Positions 1 to 6,185 of a stretch of DNA of 9,767 nucleotides are shown here, piece after piece. Within the stretch, counting starts at the first letter, position 1, and each line of letters begins with the position of its first letter. The DNA is from Eubacteriaceae bacterium (GTDB lineage: Bacteria; Bacillota; Clostridia; Eubacteriales; Anaerofustaceae): NCBI GenBank assembly GCA_017613995.1, contig JAGACT010000155.1:1-9767 (forward strand), in the 5' to 3' direction. The translations under genes were made by a program, and so were the position numbers. Under the pieces are notes generated by a model. The model did not search any database, was not told the origin of the DNA, and worked only from the letters and a program-made list of their open reading frames with translations.

Positions 1-703
1 CTATAAACGCCGTGAACTGCATGAACATGGTGCGGGAGAGTCCGCCCCTGCTCTTCAGTGAAAGAGCACTGCAGGCGAACAGGGGTCCCAGGGCAGAGAG
101 GACGATCAGAAGGGAGCATACGATGTCGTAGAGGTAGTTCACCGAGAAAACGGCGAGCTCCCTCCCCTCCAGAAGGCTCATGCCGCAGCCGGTGACCGCG
201 CTGACGGAGGTGAATGCGGAAAGCGCCGCCGCCTCGGTGGCGGGATAGGCTGCCCTGAAGACTCCGAAGAGCATGACGGCGCCCGCCGTCTGCAGGACGG
301 CGAGGTATGCGGTTATGAAAATGAGAAGCTGCCTGCCGGAGGTGCCGGCGGCCAGTGAGAATATCCAGCGTTTCCTGCCGAAAATCAGCTGTGCGGCGTG
401 GCCGCTGAGGAAGATGATGCGGCAGGACACGTACATGGCGAAGACTGCTCCCGCCTCAAAGAGGAGGGCTATAAAAAAAATACCGGCGGGATGAAAGCCC
501 GAAAGGCTGACGATCGACGATCCGCACAGGGTGAAGGCGGACACTGCGGTATAAAGGCATTCGAAAAGATCCGCTGAGGAGGCGTCCCTCAGGGCATACA
601 GCACCAGCGCGGACAGCGCCAGGCCTGCTGAAACCAGGACGAGGATCCAGATGGGTCGGTTCAGATTTTCAATAAAGCTCTTTTTAATGTTTCTGTCTTC
701 CAT
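1..703 (-). CDS. TrkH/KtrB-type potassium (cation) transporter subunit, N-terminal part
   Basis: Reading leftward from ATG 703-701 there are 234 uninterrupted codons before the window edge, so the C-terminal half is missing. The layout is that of the Trk/Ktr/HKT superfamily, which repeats helix-pore loop-helix. Helix 1 is at about residues 18-38, and a first pore loop at about 46-65 contains SAFTLCGSS. Helix 2 is at about 72-95 (HPAGIFFIALLFEAGAV). A second unit has a helix at about 125-150, a pore loop at about 160-178 (SAVTGCGMS) and a helix at about 186-212. Members of this family form the membrane pore for K+ uptake, usually with a cytoplasmic TrkA/KtrA regulatory subunit, which is not in this window. 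The filter glycines are present, but their neighbours (LCGS, GCGM) differ from the common TGL/AGF forms, so ion specificity is uncertain. No Shine-Dalgarno sequence precedes the ATG, and a perfect TATAAT lies just upstream. The next gene is divergent. Confidence 0.78.
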   Translation of the reverse strand, partial: MEDRNIKKSFIENLNRPIWILVLVSAGLALSALVLYALRDASSADLFECLYTAVSAFTLCGSSIVSLSGFHPAGIFFIALLFEAGAVFAMYVSCRIIFLSGHAAQLIFGRKRWIFSLAAGTSGRQLLIFITAYLAVLQTAGAVMLFGVFRAAYPATEAAALSAFTSVSAVTGCGMSLLEGRELAVFSVNYLYDIVCSLLIVLSALGPLFACSALSLKSRGGLSRTMFMQFTAFI

Positions 704-712
704 TACAAACCC

Positions 713-742
713 ATTATAACATTTCGGGACGCTCCAATACAA
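713..742 (-). promoter_or_regulatory. Sigma-70-type promoter for the Trk/Ktr-like gene
   Basis: On the minus strand there is a perfect -10 box TATAAT (718-713). A weak -35 candidate TTGTAT (742-737) lies 18 bp upstream. Only nine bases separate the -10 box from the ATG at 703, so initiation at the usual distance would begin at or within a few bases of the start codon. Confidence 0.5.
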
Positions 743-859
743 ACAAAACCGGGGATGCGGGAAAAAACGGACGTATTTTTCCGCGGGCAAAGCCCCATCG
801 GGCCCCTGCCGGAACGCGTCTCTTCTTTGGCGTAATGTTGCATTCCACGCCGTTTTGTT
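742..859. repeat. Inverted pair of CCG(G)TTTTGTT half-sites in the divergent promoter region
   Basis: AACAAAACCGG at 742-752 and CCGTTTTGTT at 850-859 are inverted copies of each other, differing by one G. They are separated by 97 bp. One touches the minus-strand -35 candidate and the other lies in the -10/-35 spacer of the plus-strand promoter. The placement would suit binding of a shared regulator, but two short copies can arise by chance. The rest of 704-895 holds an imperfect stem at 757-784 and no gene I can support. Confidence 0.25.
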
Positions 860-866
860 CTATAAT
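838..866 (+). promoter_or_regulatory. Sigma-70-type promoter for the 896-5438 unit
   Basis: TTGCAT (838-843), a 17-bp spacer and a perfect TATAAT (861-866) form a promoter candidate. The expected start point is near 873, which gives a leader of about 23 nt before the ATG at 896. The -35 box keeps only the TTG of the consensus. Confidence 0.65.
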
Positions 867-895
867 GATTAGAAAACACAGTACGGGTATCCCAC

Positions 896-2611
896 ATGAG
901 AAGAGGCAGAAGACTAAAACTAATCACAGCCGTCATCCTGTGCGCAGTCTGCATAGCGGCATGCGCTTTTCTCAGTGCGCCCCACATAGGCATGAAGAGG
1001 ATCATTTTCCAGAACACCCGGGGCGACAACATCAGCGCTTCCTACGTGAAGGGGACCGGCTCCAGAGCGGTGATGCTGGTGGGGGAACTGGGATGGGACG
1101 CCTCGGAGATGTCCATGTTCTCCAGCCGTTTCATAAAGATGGGCTACAGCGTTTTCGTCTTCGAGTTTCCCGGCACGGGATTCTCCGGAGGAACGATACC
1201 CTTCCACTACAACGATACCACTTTCCTGGCCGAGCAGTTCTACAACGCCCTGTTCGTGTTCTCCTCCACCTGCCAGGTGCCCATCCGCGACATCCACATA
1301 GTGGCCTTCGGAGAAGGGGCCCGGGCGGTGCTGCAGACGGCTGCCCTCGGATACATCGAGCCCGCCAGCATGACCCTGGTGGGGTGCGGCATCAAGCTCG
1401 GCAGCGGAAGGGATTTCGACGTACTGAATTACACCAACGATTCCAGGGTGCCATGGATCAGGGATCTGGGCGATTCCGCGATCACATGCCCCATCATGCT
1501 CATATCTTCGGCGCTGGACGAGGTATCGACTCCCGAGGACAACGAACTGCTCTGCGAGAAGCTGGAGATGATAACCATCACTACCGAGGTCACGAACCAG
1601 GTCACGGTGATCCCAGATCCAGTGAAGGACGCCGCCGGCAACGTGACACAGCCGCCCCCGGAGATCACTACGGTCACCACCGTCGTCGAACAGAAGCGGG
1701 ACCCCGTATACACCCGCACGGTGAAATGGGCGTTCCACACCTTCCTCGCCCGTTCCCCCGAAGTGCTATCGGAAGCCACGGGATTCATTTCCTCCCTGGA
1801 CGGGAAGAGCGCCCCGGCGGCCCTGCCGCTTTCGCTCGGCCCCTTCTTCAGGATACTGATACTGCCACTGGCGGCCTGGATCATCCACATCGCCGGCAGC
1901 ATCCTCTCCGACAGGGAGAAGTACGACACCTCCAGGGTGCGTCAGGTGGCCCAGATGCCGGAGGGACTGATGAAGAGGAAGACAGCCATCTCGATCTTCG
2001 CGATACCCTTTTCGGCAGCCATGGCCGTGCTGGTGTACTTCGTGTCGTCCCATGTGGCCTACAGCGCCATGATACCCGCCGCGATGTTCTCCGCCAACGG
2101 CATCCTGCTGTTCTTCCTGTACCTGTTCACCGACCTGGGAAGGGGCATGGAGTCCAGCGTGCAGACGAAGAGCGAGACTCACTTTACGAAGCCCACCCTG
2201 TGCTTCGCCGCGGTCTGCGCCCTGTTCGTCGTCCTTAGCATCCTCGGTATAGGCAACTACCTTTCCATCAACGAGAACTGGATCGCCAGGCTCCTTCTGA
2301 CCGGCATCTTTGCCATGGTATTCTATTCCGACGGCCTGGAGCGCAGGAAGGCGGCCTTCACCGGAAAGGAAAAGAGAAAGATCCTGGCGGTGAACTACTA
2401 CAGCTTCCTTCTGTACCCCGTCCTGGCGGCAGCCATCGGTGACTGCTCCACCGCGGTGGGATGCTTCGGATACATCATAATCCTGATAATTACCCTGCTT
2501 CTCGGGGAGCTGCTGGAGCACACGAAGGCACCGGCCGCCCTCAGAGCGCTTTACATGGGATTCTTCTTCCAGATGTGCGCCTTCGCCCGTCTGGCGATAT
2601 ACATAAAATGA
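896..2611 (+). CDS. Membrane protein: alpha/beta-hydrolase-like domain without nucleophile, fused to a multi-helix membrane domain
   Basis: 571 residues. A basic N-terminus (MRRGRR) and a hydrophobic helix at about 7-27 act as a signal anchor, so residues 30-310 probably face outside. That region reads as an alpha/beta hydrolase: a strand and oxyanion-type turn (LVGELGWD, 61-68), then FEFPGTGFSGG (89-99) in place of the usual D-x-PGxGxSxG. The acid-strand region is MLISSALDEVSTPED (Asp208), and the late histidine His281 sits in AFHTFLARSPEV. The nucleophile elbow, normally GxSxG, reads AFGEG (137-141), with Gly139 (codon GGA, 1310-1312) where serine is expected. Hydrolase activity by the standard mechanism is therefore unlikely. 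A Thr/Val-rich insertion occupies about 226-265. Roughly eight helices follow (about 316-338, 363-384, 388-412, 434-456, 461-478, 500-518, 521-540, 546-568). It is the first gene of a three-gene unit, 10 nt before the RgpF-like gene. The start is the first ATG after a good promoter, though its Shine-Dalgarno is poor. The function is unknown. Confidence 0.85.
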   Translation: MRRGRRLKLITAVILCAVCIAACAFLSAPHIGMKRIIFQNTRGDNISASYVKGTGSRAVMLVGELGWDASEMSMFSSRFIKMGYSVFVFEFPGTGFSGGTIPFHYNDTTFLAEQFYNALFVFSSTCQVPIRDIHIVAFGEGARAVLQTAALGYIEPASMTLVGCGIKLGSGRDFDVLNYTNDSRVPWIRDLGDSAITCPIMLISSALDEVSTPEDNELLCEKLEMITITTEVTNQVTVIPDPVKDAAGNVTQPPPEITTVTTVVEQKRDPVYTRTVKWAFHTFLARSPEVLSEATGFISSLDGKSAPAALPLSLGPFFRILILPLAAWIIHIAGSILSDREKYDTSRVRQVAQMPEGLMKRKTAISIFAIPFSAAMAVLVYFVSSHVAYSAMIPAAMFSANGILLFFLYLFTDLGRGMESSVQTKSETHFTKPTLCFAAVCALFVVLSILGIGNYLSINENWIARLLLTGIFAMVFYSDGLERRKAAFTGKEKRKILAVNYYSFLLYPVLAAAIGDCSTAVGCFGYIIILIITLLLGELLEHTKAPAALRALYMGFFFQMCAFARLAIYIK

Positions 2612-2616
2612 TCTTC

Positions 2617-2621
2617 GGAGG
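2617..2621 (+). promoter_or_regulatory. GGAGG ribosome binding site placed unusually close to ATG
   Basis: GGAGG abuts ATG 2622 with no spacer. It lies six bases before an in-frame TTG at 2628, which is the usual spacing. Initiation may therefore be at TTG 2628, shortening the protein by two residues. Confidence 0.55.
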
Positions 2622-4208
2622 ATGAGTTTGAGACTGGACGGTGTGAAGGATGTGAAAAGAGCTTTCATATACGTTTTCTACGATCCCGAGGGCATTGCCG
2701 ACGGATACGTGGAAAAGATGCTCTCCTCCCTCAGGGAGGTCTCTTCCCATACCCTTATGGTAGTCAACGGGGACATCCGGCCCGAGTGCCTTGGGGAACT
2801 CGGGGACGCAGTGGACGACGTGCTGATAAGGGAGAACACCGGCTACGACGTGACGGGATACATAAAGGGCCTGGAGAGGCTCGGGAAAGAAGCGGCATAC
2901 GACGAGGTGGTCCTCATGAATTCCACCCTCTACGGACCGTTCTATCCCATCGGGGAGATGTTCGGTGAGATGGACGCCCGGGACGTGGATTTCTGGGGCA
3001 TCGCGGCCCATCCCGAGGACCGTACCACCAGCATAGCCTCATCCCGCTACGGCTACATTCCCAGACACCTGCAGTCCTACTTCATCGCCATAAGAAGCTC
3101 CCTTCTGGGCGATCCCCGCTTTGCCGACTACATCGCGTCCCTGCCCCCCATCAGGGGCTACGACGACGCCCGGGGCCGCTTCGAGATCAGCTTCACCCCG
3201 GACATGGAGAAGCTCGGTTTCACCTGGGACGTTTACGCGGACACTTCCCGCTGGGACAGCTTCGGAGTGAACGCGGTGATGTACGACCCGTATATGATGA
3301 CCAGGACCTTCAGGGTCCCCTTCGCAAAGCAGAAGGCCTTCAGCTTCGGCTCCGACGAGATGACGGCGCTTTACTCCCAGAGAAAGCTGCTGGACTATCT
3401 GGACGAAAACGGCCTTTACGATATATCCCTTATCGCGAAAAACCTCTCCCGCACCCAGGACCTGAAGGACGTAAGGGCCATGAGCGGCCTGAACTTCGTT
3501 GTGGATTCGTCCCCAAAAGGGGGTGAAGGATCCTGCCCGGAATGCGCTTTCTTCATGGATTCGGGAACTGACGAAGCCTTCGGAGGTGATCTTGCTGAAG
3601 CACTTCCCCAGGGCGCGAAGGTATTTATCAACCACGAGGGAGTCCTCTCGGGAAAAGAGGACCTTATGAGCTCCGCCGCCTCGGCCCTGAAGACGGACGG
3701 ACACCTTCTGGACGGCGTAGAAGCCGTCTGTTTCCTGGATCTGTCCCGCATGCCGGACATACCCAGGGGATGGGACGCGGGGGCATTCCTGGAGATGTGC
3801 CGCGAGAACATGATGGCATCAAAGGGCTACGTCCTCAGGGTGCTGGAACTATTGGAAAAGCCCCTCTGCCTCGGATGGCTGGACAGCCCGGCCCTTCACA
3901 GCGGGACCCATACCGTCATCTGGCCTGAAAGCGACGACGAGCTCAGGCGCTGCTGCTTCTGGGCCAAAAAGGAAGTGTTTCTCAGATACATCGGGGGACA
4001 GAGCGTCGAAGACGCCCTCAGAGCGGAAGGCATGCTCCTCGGAAGAGTCCTGTCGGACACCTGGGCGGGAAGGGAGATATCCTCCTACGACTATTTCATC
4101 ACCCGCTATCCCCGGGCGCGGAAAAGGTACCTGGCGATGAAGAAAACCGTAAAAAAACTGCTGCCCTCCAGGGCGGTGGGAACTCTGATAAAGCTTTTGA
4201 AAAAATAG
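2622..4208 (+). CDS. RgpF-like rhamnan synthesis protein F family protein
   Basis: 528 residues, soluble, with no signal peptide. Residues about 12-240 match the RgpF family (Pfam RgpF). Landmarks are AFIYVFYDPEG (14-24), a strand ending MVVNGD, then ENTGYDVTGY (71-80). VLMNSTLYGPFYP (97-109), VDFWGIAAH (122-130) and HLQSYFIAIRSSLL (149-162) follow. RgpF-type proteins act in assembly of rhamnose-containing cell-wall polysaccharides, often with ABC exporters and glycosyltransferases. None of those is next to this gene, and the biochemical step is poorly defined even for the family. Residues about 290-450 (including a CPEC motif, 305-308) are not something I recognise. The C-terminal 30 residues are lysine/arginine rich (KKTVKKLLPS, ending LIKLLKK) and may bind the membrane surface. 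It lies 10 nt after the hydrolase-like gene and 12 nt before alaA, so co-transcription is likely. ATG 2622 is used here; TTG 2628 is the alternative. Confidence 0.82.
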   Translation: MSLRLDGVKDVKRAFIYVFYDPEGIADGYVEKMLSSLREVSSHTLMVVNGDIRPECLGELGDAVDDVLIRENTGYDVTGYIKGLERLGKEAAYDEVVLMNSTLYGPFYPIGEMFGEMDARDVDFWGIAAHPEDRTTSIASSRYGYIPRHLQSYFIAIRSSLLGDPRFADYIASLPPIRGYDDARGRFEISFTPDMEKLGFTWDVYADTSRWDSFGVNAVMYDPYMMTRTFRVPFAKQKAFSFGSDEMTALYSQRKLLDYLDENGLYDISLIAKNLSRTQDLKDVRAMSGLNFVVDSSPKGGEGSCPECAFFMDSGTDEAFGGDLAEALPQGAKVFINHEGVLSGKEDLMSSAASALKTDGHLLDGVEAVCFLDLSRMPDIPRGWDAGAFLEMCRENMMASKGYVLRVLELLEKPLCLGWLDSPALHSGTHTVIWPESDDELRRCCFWAKKEVFLRYIGGQSVEDALRAEGMLLGRVLSDTWAGREISSYDYFITRYPRARKRYLAMKKTVKKLLPSRAVGTLIKLLKK

Positions 4209-4220
4209 GAGCAAAATGAC

Positions 4221-5438
4221 ATGAAAGAACTGAAGAAATCAAGCAAACTCGATAACGTGTGCTACGACATCAGGGGACCGGTCATGGACGAGGCCAACCG
4301 CCTGGCGGAGAACGGCGTTAACGTGCTGAAGCTCAACATCGGCAATCCGGCGCCCTACGACCTGTTCGCACCGGATGAGATCGTGGCGGACATGAGCATG
4401 AACCTGAGGGATTCGGAGGGATACTCCGACTCCAAGGGACTGTTCGCGGCAAGAAAGGCCATCATGCAGTACTGCCAGCTCAAGGGCATCCCCAACGTGG
4501 ACGTCAACGACATCTACACCGGCAACGGCGCCAGCGAGATGATCACCATGTGCATGCAGGGCCTGCTGGATTCCGGGGACGAGATCCTGGTGCCTTCGCC
4601 GGACTATCCCCTGTGGACCGCTTCTGTCACCCTGGCGGGAGGAAAGGCCGTACACTACCTGTGCGACGAGGGCTCCGACTGGTATCCCGACATCGACGAC
4701 ATCAGAAGGAAGGTCACCGCCAGCACCAAGGGCATCGTGGTCATCAACCCCAACAACCCCACGGGAGCCCTGTATCCGAAGGAGATACTGGAGGCCATAG
4801 TGCAGGTGGCACGGGAGAATTCACTGATCATCTTCGCCGACGAGATCTACGACCGCCTGGTCATGGACGGCCTCGAGCATACGGCCATAGCCTCCCTGGC
4901 GCCGGACGTGATGTGCGTCAACATCAATGGTCTGTCCAAGTCCCACAGGGTGGCGGGCTACCGCTGCGGATGGATGGTGCTTTCCGGAGACAAGAGCAGC
5001 GCGAAGGACTACATCGAGGGACTGAACCTTCTGTCCTCCATGAGGCTTTGCTCCAACGTTCCCGGCCAGAGCATCATACAGACGGCTCTGGGAGGATATC
5101 AGAGCTCCCAGGAACTGCTGGTTCCGGGCGGAAGGATCTACGACCAGCGGGAGTACATCTACAACGCCATCAACGACATCCCGGGACTTTCCGCTGTCAA
5201 GCCCAGGGCGGCCTTCTACATCTTCCCGAAGATCGACGTGGAGCGTTTCAACATCACCGATGACGAACAGTTCGCCTTCGACCTTCTGAGGGAAAAGCAC
5301 ATCCTGATAACCCACGGAGGAGGCTTCCACTGGAACGAGCCCGACCACTTCAGGATCGTGTACCTGCCCTACGTGGCGCAGCTGAAGGAGGCTGTCACCG
5401 GCCTCAGGAGCTTCTTCGAGACATACCAGCAGAAATAG
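4221..5438 (+). CDS. alaA: AlaA-type alanine aminotransferase (PLP-dependent, class I/II)
   Basis: 405 residues, the same length as Escherichia coli AlaA as I recall it, and collinear with it from SSKLDNVCYDIRGPV (7-21) to the end. It should transfer the amino group of glutamate to pyruvate, giving alanine and 2-oxoglutarate in the cytoplasm. Fold-type I landmarks are all present: LKLNIGNPAP (36-45), GNGASE (101-106), PSPDYPLWTA (125-134) and NPNNPTG (176-182). ADEIYD (206-211) carries the Asp that pairs with the pyridine nitrogen. GLSKSHRVAGYR (237-248) carries the Schiff-base Lys240, and FRIV carries Arg378 for the substrate carboxylate. AGGAG (4207-4211) overlaps the end of the RgpF-like gene and sits nine bases before the ATG. 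It is the last gene of its unit and a strong hairpin follows. Broader substrate use is common in this family, so alanine as the main product is inferred from overall similarity. Confidence 0.95.
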   Translation: MKELKKSSKLDNVCYDIRGPVMDEANRLAENGVNVLKLNIGNPAPYDLFAPDEIVADMSMNLRDSEGYSDSKGLFAARKAIMQYCQLKGIPNVDVNDIYTGNGASEMITMCMQGLLDSGDEILVPSPDYPLWTASVTLAGGKAVHYLCDEGSDWYPDIDDIRRKVTASTKGIVVINPNNPTGALYPKEILEAIVQVARENSLIIFADEIYDRLVMDGLEHTAIASLAPDVMCVNINGLSKSHRVAGYRCGWMVLSGDKSSAKDYIEGLNLLSSMRLCSNVPGQSIIQTALGGYQSSQELLVPGGRIYDQREYIYNAINDIPGLSAVKPRAAFYIFPKIDVERFNITDDEQFAFDLLREKHILITHGGGFHWNEPDHFRIVYLPYVAQLKEAVTGLRSFFETYQQK

Positions 5439-5446
5439 TGCCATTT

Positions 5447-5486
5447 AAAAACACATTCCCCCTGTCCCGCTCGGGACAGGGGGAAT
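5447..5486. terminator. Bidirectional terminator between convergent units
   Basis: A perfect 14-bp stem (5455-5468 with 5473-5486) and a GCTC loop lie between the stops of alaA and the NUDIX gene. On the minus strand the stem is followed by GTG and five T (5451-5447), a proper rho-independent arrangement starting four bases after the NUDIX stop. On the plus strand the following bases (TCTTCAGTTCTG) are only mildly T-rich. Confidence 0.85.
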
Positions 5487-5489
5487 TCT

Positions 5490-6170
5490 TCAGTTCTGTC
5501 TTCCGGGATCCTTCCACAGGCCGCTCACGAAGTACATGAGGGCGGCCCAGGTCTGCAGGGGATAGGGATTCCCCTTCGGATCGCGTCCCAGCTGCAGTAT
5601 CGAAAATGCCTGGGATACGTCCGGCAGCAGAAAGCCGTCGAAAAGCTCTCCTCCAACAGCGCCGCTCTGGTCGAGGCACCCGAGGTCCTCCACGTCCGCC
5701 ACCGCACATACCAGGGCGTTGCTCTCGTCGGAAAAGCCCGGAGAGGAGATGACCATGGGATTGACCGTGAAGATCCTGTCGGTGTCCTTGAGCTTAAGCC
5801 CCGTTTCCTCCTCTATCTCCCTTACCGCGCAGCGCGCCAGGGCGTCGGGGCATCCCCTGTCCTCAGGGTCGATGAGTCCCGCGGGAGGGCTCAGCATGAA
5901 GCGTCCCAGGGGATAGCGGTACTCGTAGGAAAGAAGGAGCCTCTCGCTCTTTGCCTTTTCCCTCACTATCACGATGCAGGTGACGGCATCCGGAAGAGTG
6001 CTTCTGAACTCGCCGTCGCTCTTCGTGGCCAGCAGGTCTTCCCTGCTCCTTCTGCTGACGTCGTAATAATGCTTTCCGGGGGCGTATCTCAGATCCGCCA
6101 CCTTAATGTATTTCGTATCCAGGAGGATGTCCACATCCTCGTCCCTTATCACAGGTGTCTTCTTGTCCAT
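5490..6170 (-). CDS. NUDIX hydrolase, ADP-ribose pyrophosphatase type
   Basis: 226 residues, cytoplasmic. The N-terminal half has a typical ADP-ribose pyrophosphatase beta-sheet region, with AVTCIVIV (62-69) and LLLSYEYRYPLGRFMLSPPAGLID (78-101). The Nudix helix follows with REIEEETGL (117-125), containing the metal-binding glutamates, and NPMVISSPGFSDE (137-149) forms the later substrate loop. These enzymes cleave nucleoside diphosphate-X compounds with Mg2+ and produce AMP plus a sugar phosphate when ADP-ribose is the substrate. The Nudix box is irregular: between Gly98 and Arg117 there are five more residues than in GX5EX7RE, and the first acidic residue is Asp104 or Glu103. It follows the radical SAM gene by 15 nt with a purine-rich AAAGGGAAGAG before the ATG. 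The exact substrate cannot be read from the sequence. Confidence 0.9.
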   Translation of the reverse strand: MDKKTPVIRDEDVDILLDTKYIKVADLRYAPGKHYYDVSRRSREDLLATKSDGEFRSTLPDAVTCIVIVREKAKSERLLLSYEYRYPLGRFMLSPPAGLIDPEDRGCPDALARCAVREIEEETGLKLKDTDRIFTVNPMVISSPGFSDESNALVCAVADVEDLGCLDQSGAVGGELFDGFLLPDVSQAFSILQLGRDPKGNPYPLQTWAALMYFVSGLWKDPGRQN

Positions 6171-6185
6171 TCTCTTCCCTTTCTT

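Noticed and set aside
757..784. Imperfect stem GCGGGAAAAA / TTTTTCCGC as a terminator
   Set aside because: It contains a bulge and an A/T-only core, and no gene ends before it. It lies between divergent promoters and is probably incidental.
703..1032. A 109-codon minus-strand frame ending at the Trk/Ktr-like start
   Set aside because: It runs antisense through the 5' part of the membrane-fusion gene and both promoters and shows no protein-like pattern. Its only notable trait is the TAATG contact with the Trk start.
835..2238. A 467-codon plus-strand frame overlapping the membrane-fusion gene
   Set aside because: Its translation is rich in His, Arg, Gly and Pro with no domain or helix pattern, typical of an off-frame read of GC-rich coding DNA. 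The 896-2611 frame shows fold motifs and helices.
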